DNA of 64,000 nucleotides, from assembly GCA_035702665.1 (NCBI GenBank), contig DASSQD010000030.1, positions 9,804 to 73,803 on the forward strand. The letters are read 5' to 3'. The translations under genes and the position numbers were made by a program. Under the pieces are notes generated by a model. It was not told the DNA's origin and did no database searches. It saw nothing but the letters and a program-made list of their open reading frames with translations. This stretch comes from VBDM01 sp035702665. GTDB lineage: Bacteria > Pseudomonadota > Gammaproteobacteria > Burkholderiales > SG8-39. Shown piece by piece: positions 23,424 to 32,098 of this stretch. Positions within the stretch are counted from its first letter, which is position 1; each line of letters starts with the position of its first letter.

Positions 23424-24736
23424 GGGTTCGTGGTCTCCGGCTGCAACGGCAGCCGTACGTTGATGGTCGTTCCGCGGCCCGGCTCGCTCGCGATGCCCGC
23501 CTCGCCGCCGAGCAGCATCGTGCGCTCGCGCAGGCCGAGCAGCCCGTAGGTCTTGTGAGCGCGCGCCTCGGCCGGGCTGAATCCACGCCCGTCGTCCCGC
23601 ACCGAGAGCGTCACCGCGCCGTCGGCCTTCTCGAGGGCGACATCGACGCGGGTGGCCCCGGCGTGCCGTGCGACGTTGGTGAGCGACTCCTGAAGAATGC
23701 GGTACAGGGCGCTCGCGTGCGGCTCCGCGAGCTCGATGTCCGCCGGCTGGATGTGGAGCCGGCACGGGATGCCCGTCCGCTCGCTGAAGTTCTGGGCGAG
23801 CCACTCGGCGGCGGGGACGAGGCCGAGGTCGTCGAGCATCATGGGCCGGAGGTCGGCCGAGATGCGGCGCGTTGCCGTGACGGTGGCGTCAAGCTGGGCC
23901 AGCATCGCCTTCAGCTTCTCGGCCAGCGGGGGCGGGCCCTGCGACAGGTTGCCCAGCATCCAGGCCGCGTCCATCTTGAGCGCGGTGAGGGACTGCCCCA
24001 GCTCGTCGTGGATCTCGCGCGCGACGCGGCGCTGCTCCTGCTCCCGGATCGTGTGCGCGGCGGCCGACAGCTCGCGCAGTTCTTCCCTGGAGCGCCGCAG
24101 CTCATTGTCGACCAGGACGCGCTCGGTCACGTCGCGCAGGATGACGGTGAGGATCTTGCGGCCGTTCTCGACGTGCTGGGAGATCGAGGCCTCGATGGGA
24201 AACTCGTCGCCGTTCGCCCGCAACCCGCTCAGCACGCCCGGGCCGGCCATGCGCCGCGAGGTGACGCCGGTGCGGCCGAACTCGGCCACGTGCGCCTGGT
24301 GCGCCCGCCGGAAGCGTTCCGGGACCAGCGTGTCGAGCGGTTGCCCGAGGACGGCGGCGCGCGGCCAGCCGAACATCTTCTCGGCGGCGGGGTTGTACAG
24401 GACGATTCGCTGCGACTCGTCGACGGAAACGATGGCATCCATCGCCGAGTCCACGATGTCGCCGACCTGCGCCTGGGCGCTCTGCAGCGCGGTGTCGGAG
24501 GCCCTGCGCTCGTCCGTCTGCCGGTAGAAGAGCACGACGGCGAGCAGCATCACCAGGGCTCCGCCGACGACGGCGATCGCGTACATCTCGTACCGGTAGA
24601 ACCCGAACAGGCCCGCGACCAGGGCGAGCAGGACGGTGAAGACGCCGAGCGCGAGCACCGGCCCGAAAATAATCAGCAGCTTGCCCGCCTCGAACCGGCC
24701 GGTGCTGTTGTGCGGCGCGTTGGCCTGCATTCTCAT
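23420..24736 (-). CDS. PAS-containing membrane sensor histidine kinase (HisKA_3 type)
   Basis: This protein of about 438 residues has two N-terminal membrane helices (about residues 15-65), a PAS domain (about 90-210; DSAMDAIVSVDESQRIVLYNPAAEKMFGW), the dimerisation/phospho-acceptor motif REIHDELGQ (His243) and a C-terminal HATPase with DDGRGF and GLLGLRERTMLLGG. It pairs with the downstream NarL-type regulator. The start is uncertain: ATGs at 24736 and 24730 both lie just downstream of the FNR box at 24743-24756, too close for a class II promoter in this direction. Confidence 0.88.
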   Translation of the reverse strand: MRMQANAPHNSTGRFEAGKLLIIFGPVLALGVFTVLLALVAGLFGFYRYEMYAIAVVGGALVMLLAVVLFYRQTDERRASDTALQSAQAQVGDIVDSAMDAIVSVDESQRIVLYNPAAEKMFGWPRAAVLGQPLDTLVPERFRRAHQAHVAEFGRTGVTSRRMAGPGVLSGLRANGDEFPIEASISQHVENGRKILTVILRDVTERVLVDNELRRSREELRELSAAAHTIREQEQRRVAREIHDELGQSLTALKMDAAWMLGNLSQGPPPLAEKLKAMLAQLDATVTATRRISADLRPMMLDDLGLVPAAEWLAQNFSERTGIPCRLHIQPADIELAEPHASALYRILQESLTNVARHAGATRVDVALEKADGAVTLSVRDDGRGFSPAEARAHKTYGLLGLRERTMLLGGEAGIASEPGRGTTINVRLPLQPETTNP

Positions 24737-24742
24737 CGGGAA

Positions 24743-24783
24743 TTGACCCACGTCAAAGGATCCTTCTTCGCCGGTTCCATAGT
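24743..24783 (+). promoter_or_regulatory. FNR-type box and -10 element of hemN
   Basis: TTGACCCACGTCAA is at 24743-24756 and a -10-like CATAGT at 24778-24783. The box centre is 39.5 bp from the hemN ATG, so the transcript would begin at or next to the start codon. The box also sits only a few bases from the kinase start on the other strand and might affect it. Confidence 0.75.
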
Positions 24784-24788
24784 GGCGC

Positions 24789-26213
24789 ATGGTCGCAACA
24801 ACCATCCGGCCGGAGGCGGAGCGGTCCAAGCCGTCCGATCTCGTCGTCGACCCGGACCTGATCCGCAAGTACGGCGGGAGCGGGCCGCGCTATACGTCGT
24901 ATCCGACTGCGGACCGGTTCGTCGAGGCCTTCAACGCCGAGGCGTACGGACATTGGCTGGAGAACCGCAATGTCGGGGGGGTGGTCAGACCGCTCGCATT
25001 ATACGTACACCTGCCTTTCTGCGACACGATCTGCTACTACTGCGCCTGCAACAAGATCATCACCAAGGACCACGGGCGCTCGGCCAAGTACCTGAAGCAC
25101 CTGGGGCGGGAGATCCGTCTGGTGGCCCGAGCGCTGGGCGAGGACCGCGCCGTGGCGCAGATGCACTGGGGAGGCGGTTCCCCGACGTTCCTGAGCGAAG
25201 CGGAGCTCGCCGAGCTGATGGGCATGATCCGCTCCGAGTTCAGGCTGGCCCCGTCGGGCGAGTACGCGATCGAGGTCGATCCGCGCAAGGTCGGCGCCGC
25301 GAAGATCGCCCTGCTCGCGCAACTCGGCTTCAACCGCCTGAGCCTGGGCGTGCAGGACGTCGACCCCGAGGTCCAGAAGGCCGTCCACCGCATCCAGTCG
25401 ATCGACGAGACCCGCGCGGTGATCCTCGCGGCGAGGGAGAACGGGTTCACGTCCATCAACGTCGATTTGATTTACGGATTGCCCAAGCAAAGCGTGGAAA
25501 GCTTCTCACGCACGCTCGACACGGTGCTCGAATGCGATCCCGACCGGATCGCCCTCTACTCGTACGCGCATCTGCCCGCGGTGTTCAAGCCCCAGCGCCG
25601 CATCGCGGACGCCGACCTGCCCGTGCCCGAGACGAAGCTCGCGATCCTGACCCGATCGATCGAAAGATTGCAGGCCGCGGGCTATGTCTACATCGGCATG
25701 GACCATTTCGCGAAGCCCGGAGACGATCTCGCGGTGGCGCAGAGGCAGGGGCGGCTGACACGCAACTTCCAGGGATATTCCGCCTCGGGGGACAGCGACA
25801 TTGTCGCCCTGGGCGTGTCGGCGATCAGCAAGGTCGGACCGGTCTACGCGCAGAACGTGAAGACGCTCGACGAGTACTACGGCCGCCTGGAAGCCGGCGA
25901 GATTCCCGTGATGCGCGGGATCGAGCTGACGCCGGACGATCTGGTGCGGCGCGCGGTGATCCAGGCGCTGGCCTGCCATTTCGCAGTGTCGAAGGAAGCG
26001 GTCTCGATCGCGCACCTGATCGACTTCGACAGCTACTTCGCCGTCGAGCTGGGCGAGCTGAAGGAGATGGAGAGGGAGTCGCTGGTCGCGCTCGACGACG
26101 AATGGATCACGGTGACGCCGCACGGGCGGCTGCTGGTGCGCGCGGTGTGCGCGGTGTTCGACCGCTGCCTCCGGTCCGATCGCGACCGCGCCCGCTACTC
26201 GAAGATCATATGA
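24789..26213 (+). CDS. hemN: Oxygen-independent coproporphyrinogen III dehydrogenase
   Basis: This 474-residue radical-SAM enzyme performs the anaerobic haem step, oxidative decarboxylation of coproporphyrinogen III. The cluster motif is Cys78-x3-Cys82-x2-Cys85 followed by Cys87, as in E. coli HemN, and GPRYTSYPTADRF lies near residue 32. The C-terminal HemN domain is complete. It overlaps the SafE-like gene by 4 bp (ATGA). FNR control of hemN is well established in proteobacteria. Confidence 0.96.
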   Translation: MVATTIRPEAERSKPSDLVVDPDLIRKYGGSGPRYTSYPTADRFVEAFNAEAYGHWLENRNVGGVVRPLALYVHLPFCDTICYYCACNKIITKDHGRSAKYLKHLGREIRLVARALGEDRAVAQMHWGGGSPTFLSEAELAELMGMIRSEFRLAPSGEYAIEVDPRKVGAAKIALLAQLGFNRLSLGVQDVDPEVQKAVHRIQSIDETRAVILAARENGFTSINVDLIYGLPKQSVESFSRTLDTVLECDPDRIALYSYAHLPAVFKPQRRIADADLPVPETKLAILTRSIERLQAAGYVYIGMDHFAKPGDDLAVAQRQGRLTRNFQGYSASGDSDIVALGVSAISKVGPVYAQNVKTLDEYYGRLEAGEIPVMRGIELTPDDLVRRAVIQALACHFAVSKEAVSIAHLIDFDSYFAVELGELKEMERESLVALDDEWITVTPHGRLLVRAVCAVFDRCLRSDRDRARYSKII

Positions 26214-26926
26214 GCGCCGCGGCGCTGACCGCGGTGTTCCTCGTCGGACTCCTCGGGGGCGGGCACTGCCTCGGCATGTGCGGCGGCATCGTGACCGCGC
26301 TCACCGTGCGCCTGCCGCGCGACCGGCCGCGCTGGTCGCTGCACCTCGCCTATCACGCCGGGCGGATCACGACGTACGCCGCGGCGGGCGCGCTCGCGGG
26401 CGGGCTGGGCTCGGCGGCGCTGCTCCTCGGCGCGGCCCTCCCGATCCAGGTCGTGCTCTACGTCGTGGCGCAGCTGGTGCTCGTCGCCCTGGGGCTGTAC
26501 CTGGTCGGCGTGCCGCGCTATCTCGACGTGTTCGAGCGCGCCGGAAAAGTCCTGTGGCAGCGGATCCAGCCCGCGGCGTCCGCGCTATTCCCGGTCCGCA
26601 CTCCCGCGCGCGGCTACGCGGTGGGGCTGCTGTGGGGACTGCTGCCCTGCGGCCTCGTCTACAGCGTGCTTGTGACGGCGCTCGTCTCGGGCAGCGCGAA
26701 GTTCGGCGCCCTGACGATGCTCGCCTTCGGCGCCGGAACCCTGCCCAGCCTGCTCGCCGCGGGAACGGTCTTTCCGGCGCTCGCGCGGACCCGCGGCGGC
26801 GGAGCGGCGCGCCGCATCGCCGGCGGCATCGTCATCGCTTTCGGACTCGTCGGACTGGCGTACGCGGGCGACCTCGAGCGTCTAGCCCGGAATCCGTATT
26901 TCTGCTGGACCGCGCCGGGAAGTTGA
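26210..26926 (+). CDS. SafE/UreH-like membrane protein (cytochrome oxidase biogenesis type)
   Basis: This 238-residue protein has about six membrane helices and the motif GGGHCLGMCGGI near residue 17, plus GLLWGLLPCGLVYSVL in the second half. Such proteins are annotated as sulfite exporter TauE/SafE-like or UreH-like and are often linked to haem-copper oxidase assembly and metal transport. Overlap with hemN (ATGA) supports a respiratory maturation role. No cbb3 oxidase genes are in the window. Confidence 0.78.
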   Translation: MSAAALTAVFLVGLLGGGHCLGMCGGIVTALTVRLPRDRPRWSLHLAYHAGRITTYAAAGALAGGLGSAALLLGAALPIQVVLYVVAQLVLVALGLYLVGVPRYLDVFERAGKVLWQRIQPAASALFPVRTPARGYAVGLLWGLLPCGLVYSVLVTALVSGSAKFGALTMLAFGAGTLPSLLAAGTVFPALARTRGGGAARRIAGGIVIAFGLVGLAYAGDLERLARNPYFCWTAPGS

Positions 26927-26963
26927 TCTGGGTCAAACCGACCTGCGGGGCCCGTGAGAGGAT
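26923..26963 (+). promoter_or_regulatory. FNR-type box upstream of the hemerythrin gene
   Basis: TTGATCTGGGTCAA (26923-26936) begins inside the last codons of the SafE-like gene. Its centre is 40.5 bp from the hemerythrin ATG; a poor -10 (GAGGAT, 26958-26963) is at the expected position. Here a GAGAGGA sequence could also act as Shine-Dalgarno if transcription starts further upstream. Confidence 0.7.
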
Positions 26964-26969
26964 TGCGCA

Positions 26970-27554
26970 ATGGCGATCGCGCTGAACATCATCCGGGACG
27001 AACACCGCTCCATCGCGGCGGTGCTGCACGGCATGCAGGAGCTGATCCGCCAGATCCGCGTGCGCGGGGCGAAGATCGATCCGAGGGTATTCCGCGCCAT
27101 GCTCTACTACCTCGACACGTTCTCCGAGCGCATGCACCACCCCAAGGAAGACCAGTACCTGTTCGCGCCGCTGCGGCAGCGCGGGGCGGGAGAGGACGCG
27201 CTCATCGCCGAGCTCGAGAAGGAGCACGCGCAGGGGGGCAGCGCGCTGCGGCGCGTTGAGCAATGCCTGATCCGCTACGAGGAAGGCGGGGAGAAGGAGT
27301 TTCCGGAGTTTGCGCGCGAGATCGAGCGCTTCGTCGAAGGCTACTGGGAACACATGCGCAAGGAAGAGGAGCGCATATTCCCGCTCGCCGACAAGCTGTT
27401 CACGCCCGCGGACTGGGAGGCGATCGACCGCGCCTTCAAGGCGCACGCCGATCCGCTCGCGGGCGACCGCAACGAAAGGGATTTCCGCAAGCTGTTCTCG
27501 CGGATCGTCGGCCTCGCCCCGCCGCCGGTCGGCGTCGGGCCGGCGTCGAGCTAG
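26970..27554 (+). CDS. Hemerythrin HHE-domain protein
   Basis: This 194-residue helical protein has metal-ligand signatures IIRDEHRSIAAVLHGM at the start, MHHPKEDQYLF near residue 55 and YWEHMRKEEERIF near 130. A di-iron site binding oxygen, NO or iron is likely. The N-terminus is typical of the family, which supports the ATG at 26970. It is the last gene of the FNR-box island and its stop overlaps that of the convergent epimerase gene. Confidence 0.88.
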   Translation: MAIALNIIRDEHRSIAAVLHGMQELIRQIRVRGAKIDPRVFRAMLYYLDTFSERMHHPKEDQYLFAPLRQRGAGEDALIAELEKEHAQGGSALRRVEQCLIRYEEGGEKEFPEFAREIERFVEGYWEHMRKEEERIFPLADKLFTPADWEAIDRAFKAHADPLAGDRNERDFRKLFSRIVGLAPPPVGVGPASS

Positions 27555-28465
27555 GCGCTCGCGAGCAGCGCCCGCGCGGTCGCGCGGACGATCTGCGCGT
27601 TGGTCCAGCGCGGCCGCCAGCCCAGCGCCAGGCTTTCCTTCACGTCGAGCACTTGGCCGTGGCGCAGAAGCAGCAACTGCTCCGCGGCGAGCAGCCGGTA
27701 GCCGCTCGCGGCCGAGATCCACTCGACAGGCGCGAGGGGCAGCCGGAGCCGGCGGACGCGCTTCACTCCGAGCTCCTCGGCGATCGCGTCGGCCCACTGT
27801 ACGATCGAGAGCGGCTCCGGGCCGGCCGCGTTGAACACGCCCGCCGCTCCGCGCGCGACGATGCGCACGAGCAGGCCTGCGGCGTCCTCGACGTGCACCA
27901 TGTGCGTGGGCCGCGAGCCCTCGCCCGGGAAGACGACGGCGCCGAAGCGCGCGATCGATCGCGCAAACGGCCCGAACAGCCCGCCGCGCCCCGGCCCGGC
28001 GATGATGCAGGGGACCATGAGCGCCGTCGGGTTGGGAAGGGCGCGGGCCTTTTCCCAGGCGGCGAGTTTCGAGGCCGAGTACACGCCCTGGCCGAGCATC
28101 GGGGTCTTCGACGAGCTGATTGCCTCGCCTACGCGGTACATCATGCTGGTGCCGACATAGGTGAAGTGCGCCTTCGTGCCCGAGTAGCGCCGCGCGAGAT
28201 TCCCGGTCGCCCGGACGTTGTTCCGCTCGAAGTAGGCGGGCCGCGAGAAAAGCGGCAGATCGGGCGAGAGGTACTGCACGCCGGCGTTGTGCACGACCGC
28301 GTCGACGTCGGGCAGGGTCGCGCAGAATTCCGGATCGGAGAGATCGCCCCGAAGATCGACCTCGCCGGCCCGGTCGGTCGACACGGTGTCGATGCCCTCG
28401 GCGCGCAGCTGGCGGAGGCACTCGCGGCCGAGGAAGCCCGCGCCGCCGGTGACCAGCGCCCTCAC
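27551..28465 (-). CDS. NAD-dependent epimerase/dehydratase (extended SDR)
   Basis: This 304-residue protein starts at a GTG overlapping the UbiD stop (GTGA). It has the NAD motif VTGGAGFLGRECLRQL, the active-site region YVGTSMMY...GQGVYSASKLAAWEKAR (Tyr-x3-Lys) and an extended SDR C-terminus. It is the last gene of the minus-strand catabolic operon. The substrate is unknown; it may oxidise or reduce a product of the ring-modifying enzymes upstream. Confidence 0.82.
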   Translation of the reverse strand: MRALVTGGAGFLGRECLRQLRAEGIDTVSTDRAGEVDLRGDLSDPEFCATLPDVDAVVHNAGVQYLSPDLPLFSRPAYFERNNVRATGNLARRYSGTKAHFTYVGTSMMYRVGEAISSSKTPMLGQGVYSASKLAAWEKARALPNPTALMVPCIIAGPGRGGLFGPFARSIARFGAVVFPGEGSRPTHMVHVEDAAGLLVRIVARGAAGVFNAAGPEPLSIVQWADAIAEELGVKRVRRLRLPLAPVEWISAASGYRLLAAEQLLLLRHGQVLDVKESLALGWRPRWTNAQIVRATARALLASA

Positions 28466-30102
28466 TCGGGCCGGAACTTCGTCTCGGGCTTCACGCCTTT
28501 CTTCTTCTGCTTCTCGCTGATCTCGCCGTTTTCGAGATAGCGCCCTTCGACCGCCCGCTGTGCGGCCTCGTCCCAGGCCGGCAGCCAGTCGCCCAGGGAA
28601 TACCCGAACCAGGGCGACTGCGGCCGCAGCTTGGGCAGCCCCAGCTCCTCCCAGAGCTTCCTCGCGCGCTCCATGTACTCCTTCTTCGGCAGCGCGAGCG
28701 GCGGCATGTCGCCTTTCATGGTCGCGTCGATGAGCAGCGTCGAGTCTTCCTCGTTGCCGTGCTCGCGCTTGGGACCGTGTCCCTGGCCGCGGTGCGGCAG
28801 CGTCTGCACGTCCTCGACCGGGTTCATGCGGTAGGCCATGGACCACAGCAGCGCGTCGCCCGAATCGGGGTCGATGTCGTCGGAGACGGCGATGGTGATC
28901 TTGCCCATGTCGCCCTTGAAGAACGCGGCGCCGCGCAGCGCGCGCCACACCTCGGTGCGCGGCATGCCCTTCCCGCAGCACAGCACCGTGACGCGCAGCA
29001 GTCCCGTGAGCGGCTCGTGAAGCGACACTCTCTTTATGCCGCGGATGCCGAGCGCCTCGCGCAGGTGCGACAGGAACAGCGGCTCGTAGGCGACGCGCTT
29101 GATCACGCTCGACTCCGAGGGCGCGACTTGGCTGATGTACGAGGGGATGACGGGCTTCTTCCGGTGCGTGATCGCGGTGACGCGCATCGGCATGTTGTAT
29201 TCCTCGAGCGCGACGTGGCCGTGCGATTCGCCGAACGGCGCCTCGGGCTCGCACCACTCGGTGTCGATCAGGCCCTCGATCACGATCTCGCTCTCGGCCG
29301 GAACGAGGAGGTCGACGGTCTTCGCACGTACGACGTTGATGGGCGAGCCGGCGAGGCCCCCGGCGACGGTGAACTCGTCGACGCCGACCGGCAGCTTCTG
29401 CGGCCCCATGAAGGCGACGTAGGGCGGGCAGCCCAGCACGATGGCGCAGGGCATGGTCTTCTTCCCGAGCTTCTGGTACTTCACGTAGTGCAGGTAGCCG
29501 CCCGCGCCGCCGACGCGCGTCGCCATGCGCACCACCAGCCGGTCGGGCGACTTGAGCGCCGCGCGGTACGTACCCATGTTCTGCACGCCGGTCTCGGGGT
29601 CGCGCGTGATGACGTTGGTCGCGGTGAGCGTGGGTGCCGAGTCGAACCCGGGCGTTGAGATCGGGATCGGCAGGCGGTCGAGCCCCTTGCCTTCGCCGAG
29701 CAGGTCCTTGCCTTGATGTACGACCTCGTGGCACGCCGCGTCCCGCACCTCGCGCGGCGGGATCGGATGCGCGATGGCGCGGTCCCACTTGCCCTGGATC
29801 TCAGAGAGCGGCGCGCCCATGCCGACCGAGTAGATCGCGCGGTTCGCGGCGATCGCGCCGACCACCACCGGGATGTCGTACTTGCGCCCGCGGCCGTCGA
29901 CGATGTTCGTGAAGAGGAAGGCCTTGCGCTCGGCCTCGTCCATGCCGCCGACGAACTGCCAGCGCACCAGCGGATGCAGCTCCGCGTCCTTGTCGACCGC
30001 GCGCGAGATCTCGAGGAGCAGCCCGCGCTTCCTCAGCTCCGCGAGGTGCTCGTGCAAGTCGGGGTAGCCGCGCGCCGCGACCGGCTTCTCCGGGGCGTTC
30101 AT
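28462..30102 (-). CDS. UbiD family (prenylated-FMN) decarboxylase
   Basis: This 546-residue protein has the three-part UbiD fold. Recognisable segments are FTNIVDGRGRKYDIPVVVG, a central GGYLHYVKYQKLGKKTMPCA and SEIVIEGLIDTEW..EAPFGESHGH with the conserved acidic residues. UbiD enzymes reversibly (de)carboxylate aromatic or unsaturated acids with prenyl-FMN made by UbiX, which is not in the window. ATGA overlap with the TTT binding protein gene upstream and GTGA overlap with the epimerase downstream place it firmly in the operon. Confidence 0.88.
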   Translation of the reverse strand: MNAPEKPVAARGYPDLHEHLAELRKRGLLLEISRAVDKDAELHPLVRWQFVGGMDEAERKAFLFTNIVDGRGRKYDIPVVVGAIAANRAIYSVGMGAPLSEIQGKWDRAIAHPIPPREVRDAACHEVVHQGKDLLGEGKGLDRLPIPISTPGFDSAPTLTATNVITRDPETGVQNMGTYRAALKSPDRLVVRMATRVGGAGGYLHYVKYQKLGKKTMPCAIVLGCPPYVAFMGPQKLPVGVDEFTVAGGLAGSPINVVRAKTVDLLVPAESEIVIEGLIDTEWCEPEAPFGESHGHVALEEYNMPMRVTAITHRKKPVIPSYISQVAPSESSVIKRVAYEPLFLSHLREALGIRGIKRVSLHEPLTGLLRVTVLCCGKGMPRTEVWRALRGAAFFKGDMGKITIAVSDDIDPDSGDALLWSMAYRMNPVEDVQTLPHRGQGHGPKREHGNEEDSTLLIDATMKGDMPPLALPKKEYMERARKLWEELGLPKLRPQSPWFGYSLGDWLPAWDEAAQRAVEGRYLENGEISEKQKKKGVKPETKFRPE

Positions 30103-31052
30103 TGCTTCGGGATCTTCGCGGCTTCGATCACTTTCTTCCACTTGGCGGTCTCGGACAAGAGCAGGGCGTGCAGCGCCTCGGGCGTGCTGCCCTTCGCGTC
30201 GACGCCGAGGTCCTGCAGCCGTTGCTTCACCTCGGGGGCCTCGACCGCGACGTTGATCTCGCGGTTCAGGCGATCGACGACGGGCTTCGGCGTCTTGAGC
30301 GGTGCGGCCACCCCATTCCAGGCGGATGCCTCGTAACCCGCCACCCCGGCCTCGGCGAGCGTGGGTATGTCCGGCAGGCCCGCGAAGCGGTGGTCGAAGG
30401 TCACGGCGAGCGCGCGCAGGTTGCCGCTCCTGATGTGCGGAATCATGGGCGCGAGGATCTCGACCATCGCCTGCAGGTCGCCGCCCTTGAGCGAGGTGAT
30501 GATGAGCGGGGTGGTCTTGAACGGTATCGTCTGGAAATCGATCCCGGCCATGGACTTGAAGAGCTCGGCCGCGATGTGTTGCGTGCCGCCAGGGCTGGTC
30601 GTGCCGACGTTGAGCTTGCCCGGGTTCGCCTTCGCCGCCGCGATGAGATCCTTCACGGAAGTGTAGGGAGACTTCGAGTCGACGAGCAGCGCCATGCCGA
30701 AGAAGCCCACCGTCGAGATCGGAAGGAAATCCTTCGCGGGATCGTAGGGCAGGGAGTTGAAGAGGGACGCGCTCACGGCGTGCCCCTGGTTGAACCAGAG
30801 CAGTGTGTAGCCGTCCGGCGCCGCGTTCTTCACGGCCTCGGTCGCGACGATCTGGCCCGCGCTCGGCCGGTTCTCGATGAGCACCTGCTGCCCGAGCTGC
30901 TGCGACAGCTTCTGCGCGACCACGCGCGCGCTGATGTCGGCGACGCCGCCCGCGCCGTAGGGCAGCAGGATCTTGACCGGCTGGCTCGGCCAGCCCTGTG
31001 CGAAAGCGGCGCCGCAAACGAGCCCGAGCACCGTCCCCAGTATCCTGTGCAT
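30099..31052 (-). CDS. TTT-family (Bug) periplasmic substrate-binding protein
   Basis: This protein of about 317 residues has signal peptide MHRILGTVLGLVCGAAFA and mature start QGWPSQPVKILLPYGAGGVADISARV, the canonical Bug N-terminus. It would capture a carboxylate in the periplasm; no TctA/TctB membrane genes are near, as is usual for orphan Bug proteins. AGGGA upstream favours the ATG at 31052, but an ATG at 31070 overlapping the amidohydrolase stop (ATGA) is also possible. Its place in the operon suggests it binds the pathway's aromatic acid. Confidence 0.88.
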   Translation of the reverse strand: MHRILGTVLGLVCGAAFAQGWPSQPVKILLPYGAGGVADISARVVAQKLSQQLGQQVLIENRPSAGQIVATEAVKNAAPDGYTLLWFNQGHAVSASLFNSLPYDPAKDFLPISTVGFFGMALLVDSKSPYTSVKDLIAAAKANPGKLNVGTTSPGGTQHIAAELFKSMAGIDFQTIPFKTTPLIITSLKGGDLQAMVEILAPMIPHIRSGNLRALAVTFDHRFAGLPDIPTLAEAGVAGYEASAWNGVAAPLKTPKPVVDRLNREINVAVEAPEVKQRLQDLGVDAKGSTPEALHALLLSETAKWKKVIEAAKIPKQ

Positions 31053-31066
31053 GCCATCCCTTCCCT

Positions 31067-32077
31067 TCATCTCGGGCTCCAGCAGTCCGCACGGATGCGG
31101 AACACGCTCTGCGCCGTTTCGCCGAGTATGCCCTTTTTCAGCGCGTCGTTGAAATACGCGCCCTCGAGCGCCTTCGTGGGCTCCGGATCGCCGATCGGGA
31201 AGGGCTGGTCGGAGCCGAGCATGACGCGCCCGGGCCCGGCCTTCCTCGCGAGGTACTCGAGCGAGTCCGCGTCGAAGACGCAGGAGTCGAAGAACATCGC
31301 TTCGAAGCCCTTGCGCGGGTCGGCGTACTTGCCTCCGGAGATCTTGTGGTTGCGCGCGAGCCGCCCGAGCGCGTAAGGCAGGGCGCCGCCGCCGTGCGAG
31401 ATCACGAGCTTCATGCCCGGGAATTTCAGCAGGTGCCCCGAGAAGAGCAGGCGCGACACCGCGATCGAGGTGTCGGCGAGGCGCCCGATGGCGTTCACCA
31501 GGTCGTAGTCCGCGACCCGCGGCTCGCCGCACAGGAACATCGGGTGCAGGAACACAGCGGCCTCGAGATCGGACGCGGCCTGCCAGAACGGATCGAGCGA
31601 AGGGTCGTCCAGGTTGCCCGCGTTGCCCTTGGGCAGCGTTCCGATCATCGCGCCGCCGAAGCCGCGCTCGAGCACTTCGGCCAGCACCTCGGCGGCGAGC
31701 CCGCCGTGCTGCAGCGGCACGGTGGCGAGCGGCGTGAAGCGCGTCTCCCCGGCGAGCTCCTCCTCGAGGCAGTCGTTGTAGAAGCGGCTCCAGGCGAGCC
31801 CTTCCCCCGCCGGCAGCTCGTAGCCGAAGCTGTCGAGCCAGCCGCCGACGAGCTGGTGGTCGATGCCGTTCCTGTCCATCCACGCGCGGCGATCGGCGAG
31901 GTCGGAAAGCTTGGCAGCGATCGGCCGCGTCGGCTGGCCGCCCGGGAATTGCATGCGCACGCCTTTGTCGTCACGGAGCAGCTTCACGCCGGGAAACTTC
32001 GCCGAGCCGGCATCGAAGCCCTCGTAGAGCAGCTTCGGAATGAAATGGGCGTGGACGTCGATGACGAGGGTTTTCAT
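31067..32077 (-). CDS. Amidohydrolase, ACMSD-like subfamily
   Basis: This 336-residue protein has the metal motif DVHAHF at residue 7-12, FLHPMFL near the middle, LVISHGGGALPYALGRL and the late VMLGSDQPFPIGDPEP. These blocks resemble 2-amino-3-carboxymuconate-6-semialdehyde decarboxylase and related zinc decarboxylases/hydrolases. In this operon it may decarboxylate or hydrolyse a ring-derived acid. The true substrate cannot be read from sequence. Confidence 0.82.
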   Translation of the reverse strand: MKTLVIDVHAHFIPKLLYEGFDAGSAKFPGVKLLRDDKGVRMQFPGGQPTRPIAAKLSDLADRRAWMDRNGIDHQLVGGWLDSFGYELPAGEGLAWSRFYNDCLEEELAGETRFTPLATVPLQHGGLAAEVLAEVLERGFGGAMIGTLPKGNAGNLDDPSLDPFWQAASDLEAAVFLHPMFLCGEPRVADYDLVNAIGRLADTSIAVSRLLFSGHLLKFPGMKLVISHGGGALPYALGRLARNHKISGGKYADPRKGFEAMFFDSCVFDADSLEYLARKAGPGRVMLGSDQPFPIGDPEPTKALEGAYFNDALKKGILGETAQSVFRIRADCWSPR

Positions 32078-32098
32078 TTTGGCGATCTCGCGGAAGTT

